A DNA stretch of 36,133 nt from Micromonospora sp. AMSO31t (GTDB taxonomy: Bacteria; Actinomycetota; Actinomycetes; Mycobacteriales; Micromonosporaceae). Below, one piece after another: positions 14,565-22,277 of this stretch. The position numbers were made by a program, and so were the translations under genes. Numbering within the stretch: position 1 is the stretch's first letter; every line of letters starts with the position of its first letter. Under the pieces are notes generated by a model that worked only from the letters and a program-made list of their open reading frames with translations, had not been told where the DNA came from and made no database searches. The stretch spans positions 1 through 36,133 of the forward strand of contig NZ_WBKT01000050.1 in NCBI RefSeq assembly GCF_008868175.1. The letters are read 5' to 3'.

Positions 14565-16358
14565 TCAGGCGGCCAGGGCGGCGTAGCGGCCGCGGCGGCC
14601 CAGCAGGGTGTCGTGGGTGCCGGACTCGACGATCCGGCCGTGGTCAAGCACAGCGATCTGGTCGGCGTCGCGGACGGTGGAGAGGCGGTGCGCGATGGTG
14701 ATCACGGTGCGCCCGCGGGCCAGCTCGTCGAAGGCCCGCTGCACGGCGCGCTCGGTCTCGGTGTCCAGCGCGCTGGTCGCCTCGTCCAGCACGAGGATCC
14801 GCGGGTCGCGCAGCAGCGTCCGGGCGATGGCCAGGCGCTGCTTCTCGCCGCCGGAGAACCGGTGGCCGCGGGAGCCGACCACCGTGTCGTACCCGTCGGG
14901 GAGCGCGGCGATCAGGTCGTGGATCTGCGCGGCGCGGGCGGCGGCCTCGATGTCGGCGTCGGTGGCGTCCGGGCGGGCGTACCGGAGGTTGTCCCGCACG
15001 GTGGCGTGCAGCAGGTAGGTCTCCTGGCTGACCACGCCCACGACGGCGGCCAGGTCGGCCAGGCGCAGGTCGCGCAGGTCGACGCCGTCGATGGTGATGC
15101 GGCCGGCGTCGGGGTCGTGCAGCCGGCTGATCAGCGCGGCGAGGGTGCTCTTGCCGGAGCCGGTCTCGCCCACGAGGGCCAGGCTCGTGCCGGCCGGGAC
15201 GTCGAGGCTCACGCCGGCCACGGCGGCGGTGTCGCTGCCCGGGTAGCTGAAGGTGACGTCGGAGAAGCGCAGGTGTCCGCGCACCCGGGCCGGGTCGAGG
15301 GCCACCGGCCGCTCCGGGTCGGCCACCTCGACGGGCAGGTCGAGGTATTCGAAGATCCGGGCGAACAGCGCCATCGAGGCGGTCAGCGAGACGCCGACGT
15401 TGAGCAGGCCCATGAGCGGCCGGAACAGGTTGCCCTGGAGGGCCGTGAAGGCGACCAGGGTGCCGATGGTGAGCGTGCCGGCGGTGCCGGGCAGGCCGGC
15501 GCCGAGGTAGATGACGGCCGGGATGGCCGCGAAGATCACCGTCATCGAGGCCATCCGCCAGCGGCCGGCCAGCTCCGAGCGAAGTTCCAGGTCGACGAGG
15601 CGGGCCGACGAGGTCGTGAACCGGTCGACCAGGGTCGCGCCGGCGCCGAGGGTCTTGGCGAGCTGCACGCCGCTGATCGACAGCCCCTCCTCGATGGTGA
15701 CGTTGAGGTCGGCCAGCTCACGCTGGCGGTGGGCGGTGATCTCCCGGCGCAGCCGGGCGACCCGCCGGGTCAGCCAGATGGCGGGCGGCAGCACGACCAC
15801 CGAGACGAGGGTGAGCCGCCAGCTCAGCGCGACCATGGCGATCACGGTGGCGATGACGGTGGTGAGGTTGGCGGCGATCGAGGTGGCCGTGGAGGTGACC
15901 ACGGCCTGCATGCCGCCGATGTCGTTGGTGATCCGCGACTGCACCTCGCCGGTGCGGGTGCGGACGAAGAAGCCGATCGACTGGCGCTGGAGGTGGGTGA
16001 ACACGTCGGTGCGCAGCCGGTGCATGACCTCCTGGCCCACGCGGGTGGAGATCCAGGTCTGTGCCACGCCGAGCACGGCGGTCACCGCGGCGACGCCGAC
16101 CATGCCCGCGACCAGCCAGGCCAGCAGGGTGAGGTCGCGCTCCGGGAGGGCCCGGTCGATCACGGTACGCAGCAGGAACGGCGACGCCATCGCGATCACG
16201 GAGGACGCCACGATGATCGCCACCACGGCGGCGAGGGGGCCGCGGTGGGCGGTGAAGAGGCCGCCGATCCGTCGCAGCGACACCTGGCGGGCCTGCGTCT
16301 TCTCGGCGGGGGTCACGGTGGTCCGGCCGCCACCGCGGCCGTCTCGGAATCCGTCCAA
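14565..16358 (-). CDS. ABC exporter, fused permease and ATPase (half-transporter)
   Basis: A half-size ABC exporter of the MsbA/LmrA/MdlB type, about 597 residues from the chosen start. Six transmembrane helices lie in the first 320 residues; the ATPase has Walker A GETGSGKST, Q-loop VVSQETYLLHATV, signature FSGGEKQRLAIAR, Walker B ILVLDEATSALD and H-loop TIAHRLST. It should homodimerise and export lipids, drugs or peptides. Start: the frame is open to ATG 16421, but that would translate through the operator palindrome and overlap the divergent marR region, so TTG 16358 (AAAGAGAG upstream) or GTG 16316 is more likely. A divergent MarR gene with a shared palindrome indicates ligand-controlled expression. 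Confidence 0.9.
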   Translation of the reverse strand: MDGFRDGRGGGRTTVTPAEKTQARQVSLRRIGGLFTAHRGPLAAVVAIIVASSVIAMASPFLLRTVIDRALPERDLTLLAWLVAGMVGVAAVTAVLGVAQTWISTRVGQEVMHRLRTDVFTHLQRQSIGFFVRTRTGEVQSRITNDIGGMQAVVTSTATSIAANLTTVIATVIAMVALSWRLTLVSVVVLPPAIWLTRRVARLRREITAHRQRELADLNVTIEEGLSISGVQLAKTLGAGATLVDRFTTSSARLVDLELRSELAGRWRMASMTVIFAAIPAVIYLGAGLPGTAGTLTIGTLVAFTALQGNLFRPLMGLLNVGVSLTASMALFARIFEYLDLPVEVADPERPVALDPARVRGHLRFSDVTFSYPGSDTAAVAGVSLDVPAGTSLALVGETGSGKSTLAALISRLHDPDAGRITIDGVDLRDLRLADLAAVVGVVSQETYLLHATVRDNLRYARPDATDADIEAAARAAQIHDLIAALPDGYDTVVGSRGHRFSGGEKQRLAIARTLLRDPRILVLDEATSALDTETERAVQRAFDELARGRTVITIAHRLSTVRDADQIAVLDHGRIVESGTHDTLLGRRGRYAALAA

Positions 16359-16392
16359 GGGGGTGCTCTCTTTCGTCGGGCGTATTGCTGAG

Positions 16393-16413
16393 GTTACCTC
16401 ATCATGAGGTAAC
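16393..16413. promoter_or_regulatory. MarR operator palindrome between exporter and regulator
   Basis: Perfect inverted repeat GTTACCTCAT / ATGAGGTAAC around a single C, in the divergent gap between the ABC exporter and the MarR gene. Size and location are those of a MarR dimer operator, able to cover both promoters. Confidence 0.85.
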
Positions 16414-16428
16414 AACAGCATGTGCTGC

Positions 16429-16434
16429 TACCGT
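16429..16434 (+). promoter_or_regulatory. -10 box TACCGT, leaderless marR start
   Basis: TANNNT-type -10 ending 6 bases before GTG 16441; this places the transcript start at or next to the start codon. The -35 region would fall inside the palindrome at 16393-16413, consistent with repression. Confidence 0.5.
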
Positions 16435-16440
16435 ATTCCG

Positions 16441-16857
16441 GTGACCGGCAGCGACGAGGAGAGCCTGGCCGAGACGTTCTGGGCCGTGGCCCGGCGGCTG
16501 CGCCACCAGTCCAAGCGCACCCTCGAACCCTGGGAGATCAACCCGGGGCACGCCCGGGCGCTCGCCGTGCTCATGCGGCACGGCGCGGTCCGGCTCAGCG
16601 CGCTCGCCGAGCACCTGCGCATCGCGCCCCGCTCGGCCACGGAGGTGGTCGACGACCTCGAGGAGCGCGGGCTCGTGGCGCGTCAGCCCGATCCCGCCGA
16701 CCGGCGGGCCACACTGGTCGGGCTCACCGATGAGGGCACTCGGATCAGCGCGGCGATCCGCGCCGCCCGGGCCGCCGAGGCGGAACGCTTCTTCGGCGAC
16801 CTCAGCGACAGTGACCGGGCCGACCTGGCCCGCATCCTGCGGACGCTGCGCGACTGA
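16441..16857 (+). CDS. MarR-family transcriptional regulator
   Basis: A 138-residue winged-helix repressor. The HTH spans about 48-75 (AVRLSALAEHLRIAPRSATE), followed by VVDDLEERGLVARQPDPADRRATLVGLTDEG, which is the MarR wing with its DPADRR motif, and a C-terminal dimerisation helix (EAERFFGDLSDSDRADLARIL). GTG 16441 is chosen as a leaderless start behind TACCGT; an alternative ATG 16420 lies in frame with GAGGT upstream but would put part of the operator in the ribosome site. The gene diverges from an ABC exporter and shares a 21-base palindrome with it, so it probably represses both and is released by an exporter substrate. Confidence 0.92.
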   Translation: MTGSDEESLAETFWAVARRLRHQSKRTLEPWEINPGHARALAVLMRHGAVRLSALAEHLRIAPRSATEVVDDLEERGLVARQPDPADRRATLVGLTDEGTRISAAIRAARAAEAERFFGDLSDSDRADLARILRTLRD

Positions 16858-17075
16858 TCACGGGCGGTCTGGCCGCCGCGCCGATCTTCCTCGATCCGCG
16901 TGGCCGTCTCCAGCAGCTCCCGGCGGATCACGTCGGACGGGCCGCGGCCGGCATGCGCCGACACGTTCACCGCGGCCGGGCCGTTCTCACCGTGGATCGG
17001 GGCGGCCAGCGGGCGTAGGCCCTCCTTCAGCTCCTGGTCGACGCTCGCGTAGCCCTGCCCCGAGATGCGCCGGTG
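16858..17075 (-). pseudogene. C-terminal remnant of an IclR (PcaR/PobR-like) regulator
   Basis: On the minus strand this stretch encodes about 70 residues typical of the IclR effector-domain end: QGYASVDQELKEGLRPLAAP, then AAVNVSAHAGRG, then ELLETATRIEEDRR. The DNA-binding half and most of the effector domain are missing, and the frame has no stop at its natural end but runs on antisense through marR. It is therefore a dead fragment. Its first part overlaps the 3' end of the VanZ gene in another frame: the last 29 or so VanZ residues are translated from IclR-derived sequence. Together with the pobA remnant at 17930 in divergent orientation it marks a lost 4-hydroxybenzoate/protocatechuate control locus. 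Confidence 0.8.
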
Positions 17076-17724
17076 TGCGCCACCAGCGGCGCGACGCCAG
17101 CCCGGCCAGCACGGCTCCGGCGGCGTTGACCAGCACGTCATCGACAGAGGACACCCGATCCAGCCGCAGCACGTACTGTGCGGTTTCGACCAGGACCGAG
17201 CAGCCTGCCGCGAGCGCCAGGATCCGCGGCACGGACGCCAGCGCCGCGAACCGTATCGGGGCGAAGAACCCGAGCGCTGCGAAGATCAGCAGGTTGCCGC
17301 CGATCCCGACGGGCCCCATCGTGACGAGATCCCGCAGCGGGACCAGGCTCACCCGACCGGGAACGAAGCCGGCCCCCGGGCCCGGCATCATGGTCATCCA
17401 TACGAACGGCACGGTGCCGTAGACCATGCCCACCTCGGCCAGCGACATCCGCCACGCCGATGTGACGCCGGCGGCACGCCGACTGTGCGCGAGAGCCAAC
17501 GCCACCAGCGTGGCCAACGGCAGCCCCACCAGCATCATGAGCAGCACACCGTTCACCGTGTCGTAGCAGCCGTGCCACCGGCCGGCCAGGCACCGCGGAG
17601 CGGCCATCAGGAGCGGCCGCCGTACGGCGAACGCCACGACCGCCAGGCCGAGGATCGCCAGGCCGACGAGCATGGTTCGGCGCGTGCGGCGGGGCGGGGC
17701 TGATCGGAGTGCCGTCTGATCCAT
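16987..17724 (-). CDS. VanZ-family membrane protein
   Basis: A 245-residue protein with the VanZ-like core. Helices lie at about 19-37, 56-80, 97-112, 135-157, 165-180 and 195-212; family marks are RVSLVPLRDLV (124-134), GNLLIFAALGFFAPIRF (143-159) and VETAQYVLRLDRVSSVDDVLVNAAGA within 179-204. VanZ homologues include a teicoplanin-resistance protein, but most are of unknown function. From about T217 on, the sequence is out-of-frame IclR remnant, so the native C-terminus was probably exchanged at the junction near 17075. ATG 17724 is chosen; GTG 17766 is an in-frame alternative with the palindrome at 17733-17750 inside. It sits between two gene remnants and is slightly less GC-rich, in keeping with later arrival. 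Confidence 0.85.
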   Translation of the reverse strand: MDQTALRSAPPRRTRRTMLVGLAILGLAVVAFAVRRPLLMAAPRCLAGRWHGCYDTVNGVLLMMLVGLPLATLVALALAHSRRAAGVTSAWRMSLAEVGMVYGTVPFVWMTMMPGPGAGFVPGRVSLVPLRDLVTMGPVGIGGNLLIFAALGFFAPIRFAALASVPRILALAAGCSVLVETAQYVLRLDRVSSVDDVLVNAAGAVLAGLASRRWWRTPAHLGAGLRERRPGAEGGPTPAGRPDPR

Positions 17725-17732
17725 GCCCTCAT

Positions 17733-17750
17733 TACAGACGGACGACTGTA
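17733..17750. promoter_or_regulatory. Imperfect palindrome TACAG...CTGTA upstream of VanZ gene
   Basis: Arms TACAGACG and CGACTGTA (7 of 8 pairs) lie 9 bases upstream of the VanZ ATG. The TACA/TGTA ends recall operators of BlaI/CopY-type repressors, but no such regulator is nearby and the spacing differs. The 179 bases from 17751 to 17929 hold no gene I can support. Confidence 0.3.
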
Positions 17751-17929
17751 GCGCCGACGTAAGCACTTGTGGAGACGTCCTCGATATCCCGAGTGCCCGG
17801 CGTCGTAGCCCAGCACCTCGACCCCGACCTGGGCCCGCAGCCGGCGGTCGACGTCAACCTGTTCGGGTTGGCTGCGCCCGTCGGGGGGCCGCGTCAAGCC
17901 GCACCTCGCCGGGGGCGGCGAGGCGCACC

Positions 17930-18150
17930 GTGCTGCTGTGGCCGGAGGCGCGGTCGCCGGAGGTCTCCCGGCTCTACGTCCAGGTCGCGCCCGACGAGGA
18001 CATCGACGCCTGGCCTGACGCGTGGATCTGGGCGGAGCTGCGGGCCCGGCTGGAGACGGCGCCCAGGTCTCGACGCTGCGCTACGTGGCGACATCCCGCG
18101 CGTACGCGACCAGCCTGGCGGAGACCTACGTCCGCCTGCCCGAAGGGTGC
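17930..18150 (+). pseudogene. pobA: pobA remnant (4-hydroxybenzoate 3-monooxygenase) with internal deletion
   Basis: Two blocks match the C-terminal half of PobA. Block one (17930-18060): RSPEVSRLYVQVAPDEDIDA and WPDAWIWAELRARLE. Block two (18061-18150), in a different frame: QVSTLRYVATSRAYATSLAE and TYVRLPEG, which is the PobA C-terminus. In an intact enzyme about 130 residues lie between them, including the flavin-binding GDAAH region; these are gone and the join shifts frame. The N-terminal FAD domain is missing too. PobA hydroxylates 4-hydroxybenzoate to protocatechuate using FAD and NADPH. The fragment is on the plus strand, divergent from the IclR remnant, the usual arrangement of the pair. 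Recognition is from memory of the family; the blocks are short but specific. Confidence 0.82.
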
Positions 18151-18153
18151 GGG

Positions 18154-18780
18154 TCAGCGCAGGCCGGCGGCGATCGCGTCGACCAGCAGCGCGCCGATGG
18201 TGCGGGCCAGCGTGGCCCGGGCCGCCGCCACGTCGAGGCCCATGGCGTCGCGCATCATGGCCCAGGCCGCCCAGGTGCAGGCCACGGTCAGCGCGTCCAG
18301 CAACTGCTCGCGCCCCGGTCCGGCGTGCGCCAGCTCCGGCTCGAAGGCCAACTCGGTCTCGTGGCGGACCCGGGCGATGGCCGCCTCCCGGTTGCGCCGC
18401 AACTGCGGGGAGAACGGCTCCCGCAGCGCCGAGGCGCGCGCCGAGGGGGCCAACACCTCCAGCATCTCGGCCCGCTGGTCGCAGAACTCGGCGATCCGCC
18501 GGGTGAGCGGCAGCTCGGGCGGGATCGGCCGCCAGAGCGCGTCCAGCCGCTCCCCGACCAGCCGCCCGGTCGCGGCGAACAGGGTCTCCATGTCCTTGAA
18601 GTTGGTCCACAGGGTGCGCAGGGACACCCCGGCGCGCTCGGCGATCCGCTCCCCGGTGGGCCGCAGGTCGCCCTCGTCGATGAGCGCCAGGTGCGCCTCG
18701 ACGATGGCGGCCCGGGTCCGCTCGGCCCGCGCCGACCGGCCGTCCACCCGCGCCGGCACGTCGGCGTCCACCTCGATCAT
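18154..18780 (-). CDS. TetR-family transcriptional regulator
   Basis: A 208-residue TetR protein. The HTH covers about 17-62: RAERTRAAIVEAHLALIDEG, RPTGERIAERAGVSLRTLWT and NFKDMETLF. The ligand domain contains LPLTRRIAEFCDQRAEM and a hydrophobic C-terminal dimerisation region (VACTWAAWAMMRDAMGLD). ATG 18780 with GGGGGCGG upstream. It lies directly after the Liv-type importer operon on the same strand but is separated by a strong hairpin, so it has its own promoter. A CACTC-N3-GTG element upstream of it recurs in the importer promoter, suggesting that it controls both. Ligand unknown; a substrate of the importer is a natural guess. Confidence 0.9.
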   Translation of the reverse strand: MIEVDADVPARVDGRSARAERTRAAIVEAHLALIDEGDLRPTGERIAERAGVSLRTLWTNFKDMETLFAATGRLVGERLDALWRPIPPELPLTRRIAEFCDQRAEMLEVLAPSARASALREPFSPQLRRNREAAIARVRHETELAFEPELAHAGPGREQLLDALTVACTWAAWAMMRDAMGLDVAAARATLARTIGALLVDAIAAGLR

Positions 18781-18850
18781 GCGTCCGCCCCCTGTGCGTA
18801 GCTCCTGGCCGGCGTCACCCGCCCGCCCCGGTGGCGTCACGCCGGAATGC

Positions 18851-18865
18851 TGCACTCTACGTGCG
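18851..18865. promoter_or_regulatory. Candidate TetR operator upstream of its own gene
   Basis: TGCACTCTACGTGCG contains GCAC-N5-GTGC and the core CACTC-N3-GTG, which also occurs in the operator-like site in the importer promoter (23880-23894, minus strand). It lies about 70 bases upstream of the TetR start. Confidence 0.4.
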
Positions 18866-18869
18866 CGTC

Positions 18870-18905
18870 GCCGGGCGGCCGTCACCGCGGTGACGGCCGC
18901 CCGGC
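18870..18905 (-). terminator. Terminator hairpin of the Liv-type operon
   Basis: Perfect 17-base stem (GCCGGGCGGCCGTCACC and its complement) with a 2-base centre GC, six bases after the substrate-binding protein stop. The stability makes it a convincing end of the importer transcript. Confidence 0.85.
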
Positions 18906-18911
18906 GCCTGG

Positions 18912-20183
18912 TCAGGTCGTCGGGATGGCGTCCGCCGGCGGGGTGGTCGGCGGCTCGGTGTACTCGGTGACCGGGGCGTCGCCATCGTCCGTGGTGTACG
19001 TGGGGCCGAAGTACGCCTGCGCGCCGTTCTGCACCTTGTTCAGCCGCACCCCGCTGTACCCGGCGTGCACGTCGCCGCTGTACCGGAACGGGGTGAGCCC
19101 GGGCCCCCGGAAGCCGCCCTTGCCGACCGCCTCGACCAGCTTCTCCCGGGTCGGGTCCTTGCCGGCGGCGAGCAGCGCCTGCACGAAGGTGTACGCCATG
19201 GAGTAGCCGTAGATCGCGTTGCCGTCGATCGGGTTGGCCGCGTTGTACTTCTGGTGGATCTTGGTGAACTCCTGGATCCACGGGTTCGCCGTGTCACCCA
19301 CCATGGGCAGGTAGTTGTCGGCCACCATGCCTTCGAGGATCACCTTCTTGTCGCCGAGCTGGTTCGACAGGGTGGTGTAGTCGGCGCCCACGTTGGACAC
19401 CACCCACTGCGCCCGGAAACCCTGCCCGGCGGCCTGCCCCATGGCGAGCGCGGTGAAGCCCGGGATGCTCGCCGAGATCACCACCTGGCAGCCGGCTGCC
19501 TTGAGCGCCCCGATGGCCGGGCCGACCTGCTGGTTGGTCGTGGTGTAGGTCTGCTTCGCCGCCACCGCGCCGAGGACCTTCTCGACCCCGGCCAGCGAGT
19601 CCCGCCCGAAGTCGTCGTTCTGCCCGAAGTGGCAGACCTTCGCGCCGGGGAACTGCTGCTTCACCCAGGTGGCCAGGATCTTGCCCTCGACCGTGTAGTC
19701 GGGCTGCCAGCCGAAGGTGGTCGGGTACTTGTCGGGCTGGTTCCAGTTCCGGCTGCCGGAGGAGACGAACAGGTCGGGCACCTTCTGGGTCTTGACGAAC
19801 TCCAGCACGTTGGTGTGGGTCGGGGTGCCCAGCCCGCCGAGGAGCGCGAAGACCTTGTCGTCGAGCACCAGCTTGCGGACCACGTTCTCGGTGTTGGCGG
19901 GGTTGTAGCCGTCGTCCATGACCTTGTAGACGATCTTCCGGCCGTTCACCCCGCCCTTGCTGTTGACGTGCTCGAAGTACGCCTTCGTGGCGGCGGAGAT
20001 CTTCGAGTACCCGGGCGCGGCGGGACCGGTGAGCGGCTGGTGGGTGCCGATGACGACCTCGGTGTCGGTGACGCCGGGGACGTTCTCGGCGGCCTGCTTC
20101 GCGTCGTCGGCGCAGGCCGGCACGACGGCCAGCAGGGCGAGGCCGGTGGCGGCCGCGAGTATGCGGCGGGTGGTGGGACGCAT
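18912..20183 (-). CDS. Liv-type ABC importer substrate-binding lipoprotein
   Basis: A 423-residue solute-binding protein of the Leu/Ile/Val (Peripla_BP_6, HAAT) family. A lipoprotein signal ends LLAVVPAC with the lipidated C24. The mature part begins VTDTEVVIGTHQPLTGPAA, the standard first strand and ligand loop, followed by FEHVNSKGGVNGRKI and YKVMDDGYNPANT. The C-terminal 40 residues are acidic and proline-rich, longer than usual. Anchored outside the membrane, it hands ligand to the two permeases. It is last in the operon; ATG 20183 has TGGAGAA upstream. Substrates of this family include branched-chain amino acids, urea, amides and aromatic acids; nothing here decides among them. Confidence 0.93.
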   Translation of the reverse strand: MRPTTRRILAAATGLALLAVVPACADDAKQAAENVPGVTDTEVVIGTHQPLTGPAAPGYSKISAATKAYFEHVNSKGGVNGRKIVYKVMDDGYNPANTENVVRKLVLDDKVFALLGGLGTPTHTNVLEFVKTQKVPDLFVSSGSRNWNQPDKYPTTFGWQPDYTVEGKILATWVKQQFPGAKVCHFGQNDDFGRDSLAGVEKVLGAVAAKQTYTTTNQQVGPAIGALKAAGCQVVISASIPGFTALAMGQAAGQGFRAQWVVSNVGADYTTLSNQLGDKKVILEGMVADNYLPMVGDTANPWIQEFTKIHQKYNAANPIDGNAIYGYSMAYTFVQALLAAGKDPTREKLVEAVGKGGFRGPGLTPFRYSGDVHAGYSGVRLNKVQNGAQAYFGPTYTTDDGDAPVTEYTEPPTTPPADAIPTT

Positions 20184-20235
20184 GGTTCTCCAATCCGGTG
20201 CGGCGGTGCGAACGGGTGGGTGGAACCGGGGTGGC

Positions 20236-21375
20236 TCAGTCCTCCGGCACGCGTCGGCGGGCGCGCAGCCGGGCGGCGACGGTGCGGACGGCGCCGTGCA
20301 GCCCGCCCGGGGCGGCGAGCATGACGACGATGAGGATGAGGCCGAACACGGCCAGCGCGAGGTTGCCCTCCAGCCGTTGGGCCAGGCCGCCCGACAGGCT
20401 GAACGTCTCGGTGAGCAGGCTCGGCAGGTCCTGGAGCGTGACCAGCAGCACCGCGCCCCAGACCGCGCCGGCCAGGCTGCCCAGCCCGCCGATCACGATG
20501 GCCATGAGCAGGAACAGCGACAGCTCCAGCGGGAACTTGCCCGGCGCGACGGTGGCGGTGAGAACCGCGTACACGCCGCCGCCGAGGCCGGCGCAGCCGG
20601 CGCTGACCACGAAGGCGAGCACCTGGGTGCGGGCCACGTGGATGCCGGCGAGCCGGGCGGCCACCTCGTCGTCCCGCACGGCGCGCAGCGACCGGCCGAA
20701 CCGGCTGCGCACCAGGTTGGCCAGGAGCAGCACGGTCAGCAGCGCGGCGAGCAGCGCGATCCAGGCCAGCCACCGTTCCGGCTGGAAGTAGGCGCCCAGG
20801 AACGCCGGCGGGGTCTCCGCCGGGAAGCGCAGCCCCTGCTCGCCGTTGAACACCCCGGTGAAGATCGTGCTGACGGCCGGCACGAGCGTCGCCACGGCGA
20901 GGGTCACGCCGGCCAGGTACGGCCCGCGCAGCCGGGCGGCGGCCAGCCCGATGACCAGCCCGGCCAGGGCGGTCGCCGCGACGGCGGCCAGCAGCGACAG
21001 CGGCAGGATCCACCGCCCCTGCACGCCCCGCTCGTCGAACGCCCGCTGCACCAGCGCCACCGTGTAGGCGCCGGTGGCCATGAGCGCGCCGTGCCCGAGG
21101 GAGAGCTGGCCGTTGAGCCCGACCAGCACCGTGTAGCCGGCGGTGACGCAGAGGAACGCGCAGACCCGGGCCACCTGGAGGTTCTGGTAGGGCGGGAGCT
21201 GGTTGGTGAGCAGCACGACCAGGGCGCCGGCGAGCACCGCCCCGGCCAGGTGGCGCAGCAGGGTCGACCCGCGCGGGCCGGCGGTGGCCGGCGCACCGGG
21301 TAGCAGCCGGCGCAGCGGCGACGGCCCGGCGGGCCGGTCCACCCCGGACCGGGCGGAGGGGCGGGTGGCGGTCAC
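20236..21375 (-). CDS. livM: Liv-type ABC importer permease (LivM-like)
   Basis: A 379-residue permease. After a 40-residue basic N-terminus come about nine to ten hydrophobic helices. LivM marks: GLNGQLSLGHGALMATGAYT in the first third and the cytoplasmic coupling segment GRSLRAVRDDEVAARLAGI, which touches the ATPases. GTG 21375 overlaps the livH stop by 4 bases (GTGA), so translation is coupled. Forms the transmembrane heterodimer with the LivH-like protein. The downstream gap to the binding-protein gene is 52 bases, within the same transcript. Symbol given by family, not by proven substrate. Confidence 0.92.
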   Translation of the reverse strand: MTATRPSARSGVDRPAGPSPLRRLLPGAPATAGPRGSTLLRHLAGAVLAGALVVLLTNQLPPYQNLQVARVCAFLCVTAGYTVLVGLNGQLSLGHGALMATGAYTVALVQRAFDERGVQGRWILPLSLLAAVAATALAGLVIGLAAARLRGPYLAGVTLAVATLVPAVSTIFTGVFNGEQGLRFPAETPPAFLGAYFQPERWLAWIALLAALLTVLLLANLVRSRFGRSLRAVRDDEVAARLAGIHVARTQVLAFVVSAGCAGLGGGVYAVLTATVAPGKFPLELSLFLLMAIVIGGLGSLAGAVWGAVLLVTLQDLPSLLTETFSLSGGLAQRLEGNLALAVFGLILIVVMLAAPGGLHGAVRTVAARLRARRRVPED

Positions 21376-22250
21376 ACGTGCCTCGCCTTCGCGCTGGAGA
21401 ACAGCCCGCCGGGGCGGACCAGGAGGACGGCCAGCAGCAGCACCAGGACGGCCAGCGGGGTGGTGTCCGGGCCCAGGTAGCCGGTGACGTACGAGAGGAT
21501 CAGGCCGACCAGCAGGCCGCCGACCACCGCACCGGCCGGGCTGTCCAGGCCGCCGACCACGGCGGCGGTGAACGCGACCACGAAGACCAGGTCCATGGCA
21601 TGCGGGTGCAGCCCCAGGCCGGTGGGGACGACCAGCATGCCGGCGAGCGCGCCGACCGCGGCGGCGAGGGCCCAGCCGAGGGTGAGCATCCGGCTCACGT
21701 CGACGCCGAGCAGCCGGGACACCTCGGGGGCGAACGCGGCGGCCCGCATCCGCAGGCCGATCGGCGTGCGGGTGAACAGCAGCGCGAGCAGCACCACGAC
21801 CACCAGCACCGCGCCGAGCACCCACAGGTCGTAGGGCGACAGCGCGGCGACCCCGCCGAGGGTGAGCGCGTCGGTGTCGAACGGGGCGGCGGCCGGCCGG
21901 TAGCCGTTGCCGAAGACCATGCCGAGCACCGCCTGGATGAGCAGCACCAGGCCGAGCGCCACGATCACCTCGTTGAGCGGGTTGGCGTGCCCGACGAAGC
22001 GCATCAGCACCCGCTCGACCAGCGCGCCCAGGAGCAGGCCGGCGAGCACGGCCGCGCCCAGGCCCAGCCAGTAGGAGCCGGTCGCGGAGGCCACCGCGTA
22101 GCCGACGTACGCGGTGGCCACGGCCATCGCGCCCTGGGCGAAGTTGACCAGCCGGGCGGCCCGCCAGATGAGCACCAGGGCGAGGGCGAACGCGGCGTAG
22201 ACCGCGCCGGTGGACAGCCCGCCGAAGGTGAGGAACAAGAACCGGTCCAA
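21372..22250 (-). CDS. livH: Liv-type ABC importer permease (LivH-like)
   Basis: A 292-residue permease with about eight helices. LivH marks: FGGLSTGAVYAAFALALVLI at the N-terminus, RLVNFAQGAMAVATAYVGY (33-51) and the coupling segment RTPIGLRMRAAAFAPEVSRL. The start codon is TTG 22250 with GGAAGGA 7 bases upstream. It follows livF by 27 bases and overlaps livM by 4 bases. Pairs with the LivM-like protein to form the translocation path. Gene order G-F-H-M-K differs from the E. coli K-H-M-G-F order but is common in actinomycetes. Confidence 0.92.
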   Translation of the reverse strand: MDRFLFLTFGGLSTGAVYAAFALALVLIWRAARLVNFAQGAMAVATAYVGYAVASATGSYWLGLGAAVLAGLLLGALVERVLMRFVGHANPLNEVIVALGLVLLIQAVLGMVFGNGYRPAAAPFDTDALTLGGVAALSPYDLWVLGAVLVVVVLLALLFTRTPIGLRMRAAAFAPEVSRLLGVDVSRMLTLGWALAAAVGALAGMLVVPTGLGLHPHAMDLVFVVAFTAAVVGGLDSPAGAVVGGLLVGLILSYVTGYLGPDTTPLAVLVLLLAVLLVRPGGLFSSAKARHV

Positions 22251-22277
22251 TGCGGATCCTTCCTGCTCGCCGGGCCG

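Noticed and set aside
17751..17929. Open frames on both strands between the VanZ gene and the pobA remnant
   Set aside because: Neither strand gives a recognisable protein or ribosome site; likely leftover DNA of the rearrangement.
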